Notes: generated by a model from the letters alone, not told the origin. 64,000 nt of DNA from Paenibacillus piscarius (GCF_022234545.1 NZ_JAIEUI010000003.1:416500-480499); one strand, 5' to 3'. Positions 41,976 through 51,926 are shown, numbered from the stretch's first letter. Numbers and translations are program-made.

Positions 41976-42664
41976 ATCAGATCCAGCCGGTATCCTGCGC
42001 CGCGCAGCGTGCGGATGATCCGGTGCTCCTTGTCGCCAAGCTTCTCCCGCAGGGAGCGGATGTAGACCTCCACGATGTTCTCCTCACCGCCGAAGTCATA
42101 GCCCCACACCTTGTCCAGAATCATCGGCTTGCTAAGCACCAGACCATGGTTAATCACCAGATACTGCAGCAGCTCATACTCCGTCGGGGACAGCTCCAGC
42201 ACCGCGTCCTTATAACGGATCTCCTTGCGGCGGTTGTCCACCCGGAAGGGGCCGCAGCGTACCTCGCCCAGCAGCCCCGGGAACTGGTTGCGCAGCCGCG
42301 CCTGAATCCGGGCCAGCAGCTCTCCGAAGCTGAACGGCTTGATCATATAATCATCCGCACCCAGGTTCAGGCCAGCGATACGGGTCTGAACCTCGTCCTT
42401 CGCCGTCAGCATGATGATCGCGGCATCCGCTTCCTCCAGGCGGAGCTGGCGGCACACCTCGAAGCCGTCCATGCCGGGCATCATGAGGTCGAGAATGACA
42501 ACATGCGGCTTGAAGCAGGCCATCGCTGCAAGCGCGGACTCGCCATCCGGGGCTGTCTGTACTTCGTAGCCTTCATTGACCAGTCCCAGCTCCAGGAACT
42601 GTAGAATATGAGGCTCATCATCGACCAGAAGCAGGCGGATGCCTGTGTCTTGTGCTGCTTTCAT
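41972..42664 (-). CDS. OmpR-family response regulator
   Basis: A 230-residue regulator: receiver domain with acidic pocket LLLVDDEPHI, phosphorylated Asp59 in VVILDLMMPGMDGF, and Lys in DDYMIKPFSFGELL; then an OmpR winged helix (LELSPTEYELLQYLVINHG, VYIRSLREKLGD). ATG 42664 follows GGAGG after 7 bp; an ATG 15 bp upstream overlaps the site. First gene of a two-gene operon with its kinase. The nearby GT39/GT2 pair is a possible but unproven target. Confidence 0.94.
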   Translation of the reverse strand: MKAAQDTGIRLLLVDDEPHILQFLELGLVNEGYEVQTAPDGESALAAMACFKPHVVILDLMMPGMDGFEVCRQLRLEEADAAIIMLTAKDEVQTRIAGLNLGADDYMIKPFSFGELLARIQARLRNQFPGLLGEVRCGPFRVDNRRKEIRYKDAVLELSPTEYELLQYLVINHGLVLSKPMILDKVWGYDFGGEENIVEVYIRSLREKLGDKEHRIIRTLRGAGYRLDLI

Positions 42665-42893
42665 CGGCCGTTCCTCCATTTTCAGTAATTATAGTATGTC
42701 CGTAGTATGACGCCGGAGGCTGAAAGCCGGCTGAAAAATAGGTCTATGGAGCCAGCGCACCGATTCACCCGGACTGTTTAAGGTTAATCATAATGGTTAA
42801 TCGAATTATACGGAATTATGAAGTCATACAAGAAGTCATACAATAGGTAGTATGCATAATAATTTTATGCTTCAGGGCAGGCAATAAAGGGTT
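42665..42893. other. Upstream gap with a 12-bp tandem duplication
   Basis: Between the divergent response regulator and glgC. GAAGTCATACAA is present twice in direct succession (42820-42831 and 42832-42843), preceded by two copies of GGTTAATC. This AT-rich patch lies about 50 bp upstream of the glgC -35 and could hold regulator sites. No ORF. Confidence 0.5.
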
Positions 42894-42922
42894 TTGACGG
42901 CAGATATAGAACACTTTAGAAT
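42894..42922 (+). promoter_or_regulatory. Sigma-A promoter of the glg operon
   Basis: TTGACG (42894-42899), a 17-bp spacer and TAGAAT (42917-42922). It leaves an untranslated leader of about 165 nt before glgC, in which CTTATGG/CCATAAG can pair just ahead of the ribosome site. Confidence 0.65.
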
Positions 42923-43093
42923 ATAGGATAACACCGGAGAGGGTAAGCATTTTGCCCGGCAGTCCCGGACCGCTGTCCCGATGCTCTGTTTTCTTCCCCG
43001 TTTGAAACCGAATTGTTCCCGTTGCACGCATTTTCTTATGGTCTACTTCTTTTATTACCTGTTTCATCACCCATAAGTCAAGGAGGCTCTTCC

Positions 43094-44257
43094 ATGAAGA
43101 AAAAAGAGATGGTAGCTATGCTATTAGCGGGAGGCCAAGGGAAAAGATTAAAAGGGCTGACCAAGTCGATCGCCAAACCGGCTGTGTATTTCGGAGGAAC
43201 CTACCGCATTATCGACTTTCCCTTAAGCAACTGCTCGAATTCGGGCATTGACACCGTGGGCGTGCTGACACAATATGAGCCGCTGGTGCTCCATTCGTAT
43301 ATCGGAGTGGGCAGCGACTGGGATTTGAACCGCAAGGACGGCGGCGTATTCGTATTGCCTCCGCATGAACGGGAGAACGGAAGCAGCTGGTACCGGGGGA
43401 CGGCGGATGCGATCTACCGCAATCTGAAGTTTGTCGACCAGTTCGACCCGGAGCATGTGTTAATTCTGTCGGGCGATCATATTTACAAAATGGACTATCA
43501 TGCCATGCTTCAGTATCACAAGTCCAAGAACGCTGACTGCACCATCTCGGTCATTGACGTTTCGCTGGAGGAAGCCAGCCGCTTCGGTATTCTAAATACC
43601 GAGGAGGATCTCAAGATTTACGAGTTCGAGGAGAAGCCGGCCAAGCCCAAGAGCACGCTGGCTTCGATGGGTGTATATATTTTCAAATGGAGTGTGCTGC
43701 GCAAGCATCTGCTGGAGGACGGGGAGAATACCGGCTCATCGCATGACTTCGGCAAGGATATCATTCCGATGATGCTGGACGAAGGCCAGTCCCTGTATGC
43801 GTATCCTTTTGAAGGCTACTGGAGGGATGTGGGTACGGTAGACAGCCTCTGGGAGGCGAACATGGATCTGCTGAGCGATACGCCTCCGCTGAACCTGAAT
43901 GATACAAGCTGGAGAATCTTCACCCGCAATCCGAATCAGCCCGCGCAGTATGTGGCACCGGGAGCCAAGGTGTCGAGCTGCATCATTAATGAGGGCTGCA
44001 TTGTGTACGGCGAGGTGAAGCATTCGGTCTTATTCTACGGGGTCGAGGTCGGTGAAGGCAGCGTCATTACGGATTCTGTCATCATGCCCAAGGTCAAGAT
44101 CGGCAAGAATGTGAAGATTCACAAAGCCATCATCAGTGAGAATACGGTCATTGAGGATAATATGGAGATTGGCATCGAGCGGGAGAATGAGGATGAAATT
44201 CTGCTGATCGACAAACGTAGCAAGCGACTGAAATCGGCAGCAGCCAGAACCATATAA
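43094..44257 (+). CDS. glgC: Glucose-1-phosphate adenylyltransferase
   Basis: 387 residues. [20 protein letters not shown] is the nucleotide-binding loop, [15 protein letters not shown] and [11 protein letters not shown] the active site, and [17 protein letters not shown] the sugar-phosphate region. A left-handed beta-helix closes the protein. It makes ADP-glucose for glycogen. AAGGAGG lies 7 bp before ATG 43094. It is followed by glgD, and as in Bacillus the two probably form a mixed enzyme. Confidence 0.95.
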   Translation: MKKKEMVAMLLAGGQGKRLKGLTKSIAKPAVYFGGTYRIIDFPLSNCSNSGIDTVGVLTQYEPLVLHSYIGVGSDWDLNRKDGGVFVLPPHERENGSSWYRGTADAIYRNLKFVDQFDPEHVLILSGDHIYKMDYHAMLQYHKSKNADCTISVIDVSLEEASRFGILNTEEDLKIYEFEEKPAKPKSTLASMGVYIFKWSVLRKHLLEDGENTGSSHDFGKDIIPMMLDEGQSLYAYPFEGYWRDVGTVDSLWEANMDLLSDTPPLNLNDTSWRIFTRNPNQPAQYVAPGAKVSSCIINEGCIVYGEVKHSVLFYGVEVGEGSVITDSVIMPKVKIGKNVKIHKAIISENTVIEDNMEIGIERENEDEILLIDKRSKRLKSAAARTI

Positions 44258-44281
44258 CCACAAGAGGACGGGGGATTGACG

Positions 44282-45385
44282 ATGAAAGAGCTGATGGGCG
44301 TAATTAATCTTGATCATGAACTGGATAGTCTGAATGAACTGACCTACTTCCGCTGCGGTGCAGCGGTCCCCTTCGCCAGCCGCTACCGGCTGATTGACTT
44401 CGTCCTGTCCAACATGATGCGCGCGGAGCTGGAGAGCGTAGGCTTGTTCGTCCGCCGCAAATACCGTTCGCTGATGGACCATCTGGGTGACGGGAAATCG
44501 TGGGATATGAACCGCAAGCATGGCGGGCTGTTCATCCTTCCGCCGGACTGGAATGACCCGACGGATACCTCCCTGGGCGACCTCCAGCATTATCACAACA
44601 ATCTGGATTTCTTCAAGCGGGCATCCGCCAAATATATTGTGTTCTCCGGCAGCCAGCATATCAATACGGTGGATCTGCAGGATCTGTATCAATACCATCT
44701 GGAGCAGGGTGCAGACGTCACCATGGTCTACAAGCAGATTGATGAGCTTCAGCCGGAGCATGATCCGTGTCTGCGGGTAGAGCTTGATGACGAGAACAGG
44801 GTCACGAATATCCACCATGAGAAGCATCACCCGAATGTGTATCTGGATATTTTTATTATGGAGAAAAAGATGTTCCTGGAGCAGGTGGAGCACTGCATCG
44901 CCCATGGCGAGAGCTACTTCTTCCGGGATGCGATCCAGAAGAACCGTCACAAGTTCAAGATCGCCGCGTATGAATACAAGGGGTATCACTCCGTGATCAA
45001 TTCGCTGGAGAGCTACTACAAGAATAGCCTGGAGCTGCTGAAGCAGGATAATTACTTCGGTCTGTTCAAGGAGAATCCGGTGCAGACCAAGATCAAATAT
45101 GAGGCGCCGACCCGTTACCTCGACAGCTCGTCAGTCAGCAATTCGCTGGTGGCGAACGGCTGTGTCATTGCGGGCAGTGTGGAGAATAGCGTCATCTTCC
45201 GCGGTGTGCAGATCCGTAAGGGCGCCAGGATTATCAACTCTGTTATTATGCAGAAATGCGTCATTGAAGAGAACGCTGTTATTGAGAATGTGATTATGGA
45301 CAAAGATGTGCACTTGAGCAAAGACCGGATTCTCGTCGGCGACAGCAGGCGTCCGTTTGTCATTGCCAAGAGCAGCAAGATATAA
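44282..45385 (+). CDS. glgD: GlgD subunit of glucose-1-phosphate adenylyltransferase
   Basis: 367 residues homologous to GlgC but lacking the canonical GGxGxRLxxLT loop at the N-terminus (here FRCGAAVPFASRYRLIDFVL), as expected of the GlgD subunit, which boosts GlgC activity. DHLGDGKSWDMNRKHGGLFI and the C-terminal hexapeptide repeats (NGCVIAGSVENSVIF) are clear. ATG 44282 follows GGGGG; TTG 44276 is also in frame. It begins 24 bp after glgC. Confidence 0.93.
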   Translation: MKELMGVINLDHELDSLNELTYFRCGAAVPFASRYRLIDFVLSNMMRAELESVGLFVRRKYRSLMDHLGDGKSWDMNRKHGGLFILPPDWNDPTDTSLGDLQHYHNNLDFFKRASAKYIVFSGSQHINTVDLQDLYQYHLEQGADVTMVYKQIDELQPEHDPCLRVELDDENRVTNIHHEKHHPNVYLDIFIMEKKMFLEQVEHCIAHGESYFFRDAIQKNRHKFKIAAYEYKGYHSVINSLESYYKNSLELLKQDNYFGLFKENPVQTKIKYEAPTRYLDSSSVSNSLVANGCVIAGSVENSVIFRGVQIRKGARIINSVIMQKCVIEENAVIENVIMDKDVHLSKDRILVGDSRRPFVIAKSSKI

Positions 45386-45515
45386 TATCTGGATCAGGGG
45401 AATGGTGCCGCTAAAGGGATCATTCTTCTGATCCAGTGTTGTAATATAGGCGCATTTCAGACCACTTCAGGCCATTTCAGAGCCACTATAACCATCTGTT
45501 AGGGGGAACCTGCTG

Positions 45516-47948
45516 TTGTTCAACGATAAGGAAGCATTCAAACAAGTGTTCCGTGAGAAGCTCATCGGGAAGTTAGGCAAGCCGCTGGAAGAAGCCTCGA
45601 ATGCCGACGTCTATAATATTCTCGGCAATATGATCCGCGAGAGTGCCGGTAAAGACTGGGCGGCCACCAATCAGAAGTTCAAAATCGACAAGGATAAGCA
45701 GGTCTATTATTTCTCCATGGAGTTCCTGATCGGCAGGCTGCTGGGCAATAACCTGCTGAACATGGGTGTGCTCGAGGTTGTCCGCGAAGGTCTGGCGGAG
45801 CTTGGCTTCTGCCTGCAGGATATTGAAGAGGTCGAAGCCGATGCCGGACTCGGCAACGGGGGGCTGGGCCGCCTGGCCGCCTGCTTCCTGGATTCGCTTG
45901 CCTCCCTGCAATACGCGGGGCACGGCTGCGGCATCCGCTACAAATACGGCCTGTTCGAGCAGAAGATTGTGGACGGCTATCAGGTGGAGCTGCCGGATTA
46001 CTGGCTGCAGAATGATAATGTGTGGGAAGTGCGCCGCGAGGACAAACAGGTGGAGGTGCGGTTCTGGGGCCAGGTTGATACCCGCTGGGAGAATGAGGAG
46101 CTGGTGTTCGAGCACCGGGATTATGAAGCAGTGCGGGCGGTTCCGTATGACATTCCGATCATCGGCGCAGACCGCCGGCATGTGAACACCCTGCGGAACT
46201 GGAGTGCGGAGTCGATCACCCAGCCTTCAAGAGTATTCAGCTCTCTGGGCGGAAGTGATTATCACAAGTTCCTGGAATACAAGCGTTCCGTGGAGTCGAT
46301 CTCGGAATTCCTGTATCCTGATGATTCCCAGTACGAGGGCAAGCTGCTGCGCCTGAAGCAGCAATACTTCCTGTGCAGCGCGGGGCTGCAGAGTATTCTG
46401 CGTACCTTCGCCAAGACAGGTCTTCCCATTGAGAGTCTTCCTGATAAGGTAGCTCTGCATATTAATGATACTCACCCTACCCTGGTGATCCCCGAGCTGC
46501 TGCGGATTCTGATGGATGTGCATGGTCTGGGCTGGGATCAGGCCTGGGACATGACGACCCGGATGGTGTCCTATACCAACCATACGATTCTGAGCGAGGC
46601 GCTGGAGAAGTGGCCGCTCGGCATGGTCAAAGAGCTGCTGCCGCGCATCTTCCTCATCATAGAGGAGATCAATGCCCGGTTCTGCGGCGAGCTGATGAGC
46701 AAATATCCCGGCGACCAGGACCGGATCAACCAGATGGCGATTATCCATGACGACCAGGTGCGGATGGCCCATCTGGCGATTGTCGCCAGCCATAGTGTGA
46801 ACGGGGTGGCGGCACTGCATACCGAGATTCTGCAAAAGCGTGAAATGCGGCTGTTCAATGAAATGTATCCGCACCGCTTCAACAACAAGACCAACGGCAT
46901 TACGCACCGCCGCTGGCTGCAGCACGCGAATCCGGGACTTGCCGGCCTGATCAGCGAGTCGATCGGCACCCGCTGGATGCATCAGCCCCAGGAGATGATC
47001 GGGCTGATCAAATACAGTGAGGATGCCTCCTTCCAGGAGCAGGTGGCGGCGATCAAGCGGAGCAATAAGCTGAAGCTGGCCGAATACATCACAAGCAGGC
47101 ACGGCATCCCGGTGGACCCGGACTCGATCTTCGATGTCCAGGTGAAGCGGCTCCATGCCTATAAGCGCCAATTGCTGAACGTACTGCATATCATGCACTT
47201 GTATAATCAGATCAAGGATAATCCTTCGATTAATATCGTCCCGCGTACCTTCATCTTCGGTGCAAAGGCCGCTCCGAGCTACCATCTCGCCAAGCGGGTC
47301 ATTAAGCTGATTAATACGGTAGCCGATGTCGTGAACCGGGATCCGGACATTAACGGGAAGATCCGCATCTTCTTCCTGGAGAATTATTCGGTATCCCTGG
47401 CCGAGAAGATCATTCCGGCCGCCGATGTCAGCGAGCAGATCTCCACGGCAAGCAAGGAGGCCTCGGGCACCGGGAACATGAAATTCATGATGAACGGTGC
47501 GCTGACCATCGGGACCATGGACGGGGCCAATGTGGAGATGCATGAGATGGTAGGGGACAATAATATGTTCCTGTTCGGACTGCGGGCAGAGCAGGTGCTC
47601 GATTACTACCAGTACGGCGGATACCATGCCCGCGATATTTACAATGGCGACGGCCGGGTGAAGGAGGTGCTGGATCAGCTGGTAATACCGGGACCGTTCT
47701 GCTCCCACGCCCAGGAATTCGATACGCTCTTCCAGTCGCTGATTGACAATAACGATGAATTCTTCGTGCTGAAGGATTTCGCCAGCTATGTGGAGACCCA
47801 TGTCAAGATTGACCTGGCCTACCGCAATCCGAAGGAATGGCTCAAGAAGTCTATCATTAACATCGGTCATTCCGGCAAATTCTCCAGCGATAACACGATT
47901 AGCCGTTATGCCTCCGAGATCTGGCACATCGATCCGGTCAGACTGTAG
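45516..47948 (+). CDS. glgP: Glycogen phosphorylase
   Basis: 810 residues, the full length of a GT35 phosphorylase. The PLP-binding lysine lies in EASGTGNMKFMMNGALTIGT, and the substrate regions DAGLGNGGLGRLAACFLDSL and NDTHPTLVIPELLRIL are intact. It releases glucose-1-phosphate from glycogen. TTG start behind AGGGGGAA. The gap from glgD is 130 bp, so it may have its own promoter. Normally glgA lies between glgD and glgP; it is absent here. Confidence 0.96.
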   Translation: MFNDKEAFKQVFREKLIGKLGKPLEEASNADVYNILGNMIRESAGKDWAATNQKFKIDKDKQVYYFSMEFLIGRLLGNNLLNMGVLEVVREGLAELGFCLQDIEEVEADAGLGNGGLGRLAACFLDSLASLQYAGHGCGIRYKYGLFEQKIVDGYQVELPDYWLQNDNVWEVRREDKQVEVRFWGQVDTRWENEELVFEHRDYEAVRAVPYDIPIIGADRRHVNTLRNWSAESITQPSRVFSSLGGSDYHKFLEYKRSVESISEFLYPDDSQYEGKLLRLKQQYFLCSAGLQSILRTFAKTGLPIESLPDKVALHINDTHPTLVIPELLRILMDVHGLGWDQAWDMTTRMVSYTNHTILSEALEKWPLGMVKELLPRIFLIIEEINARFCGELMSKYPGDQDRINQMAIIHDDQVRMAHLAIVASHSVNGVAALHTEILQKREMRLFNEMYPHRFNNKTNGITHRRWLQHANPGLAGLISESIGTRWMHQPQEMIGLIKYSEDASFQEQVAAIKRSNKLKLAEYITSRHGIPVDPDSIFDVQVKRLHAYKRQLLNVLHIMHLYNQIKDNPSINIVPRTFIFGAKAAPSYHLAKRVIKLINTVADVVNRDPDINGKIRIFFLENYSVSLAEKIIPAADVSEQISTASKEASGTGNMKFMMNGALTIGTMDGANVEMHEMVGDNNMFLFGLRAEQVLDYYQYGGYHARDIYNGDGRVKEVLDQLVIPGPFCSHAQEFDTLFQSLIDNNDEFFVLKDFASYVETHVKIDLAYRNPKEWLKKSIINIGHSGKFSSDNTISRYASEIWHIDPVRL

Positions 47949-47957
47949 CTGCAAGTG

Positions 47958-48004
47958 AAAAAGCCGCCCCACCCGGGAATGATTCCTGCGGTGGGGCGGC
48001 TTTG
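47958..48004. terminator. Bidirectional terminator between glgP and the GAF gene
   Basis: A perfect 12-bp GC-rich stem AGCCGCCCCACC/GGTGGGGCGGCT with an inner GGAAT/ATTCC stem, flanked by an A-run on the left and TTTG on the right. It serves both convergent genes. Confidence 0.88.
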
Positions 48005-48020
48005 TTCAAAATGACTAATA

Positions 48021-48500
48021 CTAGAGCACTTCGGAGACCATGGCGGCGAACCGTTCCAGGAAGCGCCGTTCCTCGTCGTCGAAGCGGTGCTTCAGCGGAC
48101 TGTCAATATCCATCACACCGTATAGGGTATCTCCCTTGATCAGCGGCACTACAATTTCGCTATTGGAGGCAGCATCGCAAGCAATATGTCCCGGGAAGGC
48201 ATGAACATCACCCACGACCAGCGTGCGGCGCTCGGCGGCTGCGGTTCCGCAGACACCGCGGCCCAGCGGAATACGGATGCAGGCCGGGAGTCCCTGGAAG
48301 GGACCGAGCACCAGCTCTGTGCCGTCATACAGGTAGAAGCCGGTCCAGTTGGTGTCCGGCAGAGAGAGCTTTAAGAGCGCCGAAGCGTTGGCCAGGTTGG
48401 CAATTGCGTTCGGCTCACCTTCCATCAGTGCTCCGAGCTGGCTGAGAACGGCCTCGAACCGTTCACTGCGGGTGCCATCATAAGGCATGGCTTGAAACAT
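48021..48500 (-). CDS. Free methionine-(R)-sulfoxide reductase (GAF domain)
   Basis: A 159-residue GAF protein of the fRMsr type. The three redox cysteines sit in GPFQGLPACIRIPLGRGVCG and FPGHIACDAASNSEIVVPL, the family arrangement, and WTGFYLYDG is conserved. The enzyme reduces free Met-R-sulfoxide using thioredoxin. GGAAGGTG precedes the ATG. Single gene. Confidence 0.92.
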   Translation of the reverse strand: MFQAMPYDGTRSERFEAVLSQLGALMEGEPNAIANLANASALLKLSLPDTNWTGFYLYDGTELVLGPFQGLPACIRIPLGRGVCGTAAAERRTLVVGDVHAFPGHIACDAASNSEIVVPLIKGDTLYGVMDIDSPLKHRFDDEERRFLERFAAMVSEVL

Positions 48501-48731
48501 GAAGCATCACCTTCCTGTACCTTGAGTCAGTATGAATCCCATAACTGTTAACTATCAAGATAGTACAGGGAAGCGCAATACGTCAAGCATTAACAGAGAC
48601 GAACCAGGTTTTTACTCTTAGTGGAAGGAATGGTGGGGGAATGGGTTCTGCCTGCACCCCTGTTTCCGGGAACTCCGGGCAGGGTAATGCTTTTATAAAT
48701 ACAGCAGGCTAGTAGCCAGAAGGAGTGGAAC

Positions 48732-49031
48732 ATGCGCGCCGATGTACAGAACTTGTTTATGGGAATCCACATGCTTTATTTTGCACACGAGAGGGATCTG
48801 ACATTGACGGAGATGCTGCCGGAGCTGGAGAACCTGGGCTACCGGGTAGCGGAACGCGAAGTGAAGCAGGAGCTGGAACGGCTGACCCAGGAGAATTTCC
48901 TTACGGCCCATGGCGACGCTTACAGCCTTACGGGAACGGGCATTGAAGAGTTCAAAGCGATTCAGGCCAAGCTTGGAGTGTTGTGCACGGAGGTGCTGAA
49001 GCCGGCTAAGGCTGCGGGGGCATCGGGTTAA
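48732..49031 (+). CDS. Small winged-helix-like protein
   Basis: 99 residues, largely helical with a likely wing: LTEMLPELENLGYRVAEREV, QELERLTQENFLTAHGDAYS and LTGTGIEEFKA have the spacing of a PadR/MarR-like winged helix. It could be a DNA-binding regulator or a protein-interaction module. AAGGAG lies 6 bp before the ATG. Monocistronic with its own terminator. No precise family. Confidence 0.62.
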   Translation: MRADVQNLFMGIHMLYFAHERDLTLTEMLPELENLGYRVAEREVKQELERLTQENFLTAHGDAYSLTGTGIEEFKAIQAKLGVLCTEVLKPAKAAGASG

Positions 49032-49076
49032 GTCTGTCGGGGCTGCACCGGATGGAACATAACATTTAGCATAAGG

Positions 49077-49125
49077 AACAGCGTCTGACCGTGTGGCGGC
49101 AAGCCATGGGACAGGCGCTGTTTTT
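49077..49125 (+). terminator. Terminator after the winged-helix gene
   Basis: AACAGCGTCTG and CAGGCGCTGTT pair at 10 of 11 positions, then TTTTT. It lies 45 bp after the stop codon. Confidence 0.85.
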
Positions 49126-49214
49126 GAATGCGGAGGTGTACACCTGCCGGAATCTCCTTCTGGGAATGCCTGCAATTGATGTATACTGGTAGCAGGCTGA
49201 AAGGGGACGGGATT

Positions 49215-49775
49215 ATGTATGTATGCGGCGGGGATATACCGGAATTGAACGGTCCGAGAGTGCAGCTTCGCGCCATGGCCCGCTCAGATGCGCAGGCGCT
49301 GCTTGAGATCTGGAGCGACCCGCAGGTGGCTTCCTGGCTGAATGCCCCGCCTATGTCGTCTAAGGAAGAGGCAGAAGAGTTAATAGATCTGCTGGCCCGG
49401 TGGGCGGCGGAGGAGGATAGCCTGCGCTGGAGTATCCTTGGACCGGAGGGCGAAGTGATCGGCAGCTGCGGGTATAACTACTGGCAGCTGCAGGGTGCTT
49501 ACCGGGGGGAGATCGGGTTCGAGCTGGCCCCGGCGGCTGCCGGAAGGGGCTATATGCGGGAGGCGCTGGGGCTTGTACTGGAATTCGGCTTCGGCACGAT
49601 GGGGCTGAACCGGATTGAGGCCTTATGCCATCCGGACAACCTCCGGGCCGGGCGGCTGCTGAAGCGGCTGGGCTTCCGGCAGGAGGGACTGCTGCGGCAG
49701 TACCGGCACACGGCCTCCGGCTATCAGGATGTACAGATCTATTCCCTGCTCTGCGGAGAGGCAGCGCAGATTTAA
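49215..49775 (+). CDS. GNAT-family N-acetyltransferase (RimJ/RimL-like)
   Basis: 186 residues with the GNAT fold: RVQLRAMARSDAQALLEIWS at the N-terminus, GSCGYNYWQLQGAYRGEIGF, the acetyl-CoA P-loop in LAPAAAGRGYMREAL, and NRIEALCHPDNLRAGRLLKR. It belongs to the RimJ/RimL group that acetylates protein N-termini or small amines. ATG 49215 follows AAAGGGGACGGG; a longer frame from 49128 crosses the terminator and is unlikely. The MFS exporter starts 25 bp after it. Confidence 0.9.
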   Translation: MYVCGGDIPELNGPRVQLRAMARSDAQALLEIWSDPQVASWLNAPPMSSKEEAEELIDLLARWAAEEDSLRWSILGPEGEVIGSCGYNYWQLQGAYRGEIGFELAPAAAGRGYMREALGLVLEFGFGTMGLNRIEALCHPDNLRAGRLLKRLGFRQEGLLRQYRHTASGYQDVQIYSLLCGEAAQI

Positions 49776-49800
49776 GAACATAGAGAGGATTGGGGTTCAT

Positions 49801-51306
49801 TTGAAGTCACCGGGGGAAACAGAACGGAAGTTAATTTTGACAGGCGTGCTGCTGGCTACTTTTCTGGCGGCGATTGAAGGGACAGTGACCGGGCCGGCGG
49901 GTCCGGCAATTGTCGGAGATTTCCAGGGGATGAAGTGGCTGAGCTGGATCTTTACCGCCTATCTGCTGGCGATGGCGGTCACTACACCTATTTTTGGCAA
50001 GCTTAGCGATCTGATCGGCCGCAAGCCCGTCTTCATTGGCGGGGCAATAGTGTTTTTGGCGGGCTCCCTGTTATGCGGAGTATCGCAGAGTATGGGGCAG
50101 CTTATCCTTTTCCGGGGGATACAGGGGATTGGCGCAGGGGCGCTGATTCCGATGACCTTTACGATTATCGGGGATATCTACAGCCTGAAGGAGCGGGCGA
50201 AGACCCAGGGGCTGCTTAGCTCGGTGTGGGGGATTTCTTCCCTGGTGGGGCCGCTGCTCGGCGGGTATGTGGTCGATTATTTAAGCTGGCGCTGGGTATT
50301 TGTATTCAATCTGCCCTTTGGCGTCTTATCGATTATCTTCATTTCGCGCTATCTCAAGGAGGAACGGGTGCGCCGTAAGACGAGAATTGATGTGGCCGGA
50401 GTGCTGCTGTTCGCTGCAGGCATGGGGGCGCTGCTCTTCGGGCTGACGACAGGGGGGCAGAGTCTGGCCTGGAATTCACCGCTGCTGGTATCGATTCTCG
50501 TTGCTGCTGCCTTGCTGCTTGTGCTCTTCCTCTTCGTGGAGCGCCGTGCACCGGAACCGATGCTGCCGCTGGAGCTGTTCTCGATCCGTAACATTGCGGT
50601 CTCCACCGGAGCGAATCTGCTGGTCAGCACACTGATTATCGGCTTGTCGACCTATGTTCCGCTGTGGGTGCAGGGCGTATTCGGCCAAAGCGCGGCACTC
50701 TCCGGCCTGCTGCTGGCCCCGATGTCGGTGGGCTGGATGCTCGGCTCAATCGCCGGGGGGAGAATGATTCTGCGCGCAGGGACACGCCGGACCGGGATGC
50801 TCGGGCTGTTCCTGGTGGCCATAGCTGCGGTGGGCCTGACGCTGCTGGATGCGGGCTCCTCCCAGGGGCTGCTTCTGTTCCTGATGCTGTGCTGCGGGGT
50901 CGGCTTCGGCTATGCTTCAACGGTCTTCACCATCATCGCCCAGTCGTCGGTGCAGCACGAGCAGCGCGGGGCCTCGACGGCACTGAATACCTTCATCCGC
51001 TCCCTCGGACAGACCGTGGGGGTGGCGATCTTCGGGTCATGGCTGAATTTCAGCATCGACCGGAGGCTGGCGGAGCAGCCGGGAGCGGCTGCGGCCGGAG
51101 CGGATATTAATCAGCTGCTTAATCCGCATGGCGGAAGCACCCTGACCGGAGAAGCCTGGAGCAGTCTGCAAGGGGCGCTGGAGGGCGGCCTGCATTCTCT
51201 TTTCATCCTGATGGCGGTGTTTGCAGTAATCTCGCTGGTGATCTCGGCGGGACTGCACAAGGGGGTTCCTTCAATTCAAGAGGCCGGCAGAGCGCCGAAG
51301 TCCTGA
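49801..51306 (+). CDS. DHA2-family MFS drug exporter (14 helices)
   Basis: A 501-residue exporter with about 14 membrane segments. LVLTG-like first helix, FGKLSDLIGRKPVFIGG (motif A), LFRGIQGIGAGALIPMTF (motif B) and GPLLGGYVVDYLSWRWVFVF (motif C, antiporter signature) are intact. Proton-driven DHA2 members export dyes, antiseptics and antibiotics. TTG 49801 is preferred as start, behind GAGGATTGGGG. A MarR gene ends convergently 152 bp downstream and is a plausible regulator. Confidence 0.92.
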   Translation: MKSPGETERKLILTGVLLATFLAAIEGTVTGPAGPAIVGDFQGMKWLSWIFTAYLLAMAVTTPIFGKLSDLIGRKPVFIGGAIVFLAGSLLCGVSQSMGQLILFRGIQGIGAGALIPMTFTIIGDIYSLKERAKTQGLLSSVWGISSLVGPLLGGYVVDYLSWRWVFVFNLPFGVLSIIFISRYLKEERVRRKTRIDVAGVLLFAAGMGALLFGLTTGGQSLAWNSPLLVSILVAAALLLVLFLFVERRAPEPMLPLELFSIRNIAVSTGANLLVSTLIIGLSTYVPLWVQGVFGQSAALSGLLLAPMSVGWMLGSIAGGRMILRAGTRRTGMLGLFLVAIAAVGLTLLDAGSSQGLLLFLMLCCGVGFGYASTVFTIIAQSSVQHEQRGASTALNTFIRSLGQTVGVAIFGSWLNFSIDRRLAEQPGAAAAGADINQLLNPHGGSTLTGEAWSSLQGALEGGLHSLFILMAVFAVISLVISAGLHKGVPSIQEAGRAPKS

Positions 51307-51349
51307 GCAAGGCAGCCTTCTGAGTGTAACTGTACAGTATATTGCACAG

Positions 51350-51392
51350 TAAAAAACGGCTGCGCCGTCCCGAGGGATTGCGCAGCCGTTCT
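51350..51392 (-). terminator. Terminator of the MarR gene (also right of the exporter)
   Basis: A perfect 11-bp stem AACGGCTGCGC/GCGCAGCCGTT; the minus-strand product ends in six T. The plus strand is followed by CTCT, so it stops mainly leftward transcription. Confidence 0.85.
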
Positions 51393-51458
51393 CTGTGGAT
51401 ATGCTGTTCGACCTACTATTCGTGAATTGATTCACAACTTCGACTGCCCCAATACCGC

Positions 51459-51926
51459 CTACTTGCGGGGGAGCGGGGAGAGCTTCTCGGCCTGCAGGCC
51501 CATCTTCTTCAGGAGGACAATCATCTGTTCCTTCTCTTCATCGCTAAGTCCGCTGAAGGCCAGGTGCAGACGCTCCGAATATTTCGGATACATCTCATTC
51601 ATCAATCGTTCGCCTTCGGCCGTAAGCTCGGCAAAAATGACCCGGCGGTCGCTGGGGCAAGGCTTGCGCTGCAGATAACCGCGTTCTTCCAGCTTGTCGA
51701 TGACATACGTGACGTTGCCGCTCTGCAGCAGCAGCTTGGCGCCGATCTGCTGGATCGGCTGCGGACCCTTGTAGTAGAGCACCTCCATGACAGCGAAGGC
51801 TGTGGGATTGAAGCCCTCGATCTTGCTGCCGGTCACGGCATGTTCGTTAATGCTCTTGAATGACTTGGCAAACACCCGGTACAAATGCAGGGTCAACTGA
51901 GTATCGCGTTCATAGGATTGGATCAT
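51459..51926 (-). CDS. MarR-family transcriptional regulator
   Basis: A 155-residue MarR protein: PTAFAVMEVLYYKGPQPIQQ, GAKLLLQSGNVTYVIDKLEE (recognition helix) and RGYLQRKPCPSDRRVIFAEL (wing with DRR). A single cysteine in the wing (PCPSDRR) is unusual and might be redox sensitive. GAGGTG precedes the ATG. It is convergent with the DHA2 exporter. Confidence 0.9.
   Translation of the reverse strand: MIQSYERDTQLTLHLYRVFAKSFKSINEHAVTGSKIEGFNPTAFAVMEVLYYKGPQPIQQIGAKLLLQSGNVTYVIDKLEERGYLQRKPCPSDRRVIFAELTAEGERLMNEMYPKYSERLHLAFSGLSDEEKEQMIVLLKKMGLQAEKLSPLPRK

Noticed and set aside
46227..47972. 581-codon minus-strand frame opposite glgP
   Set aside because: Antisense shadow of a GC-rich gene; glgP is complete and conserved on the plus strand and the antisense product resembles no protein fold.
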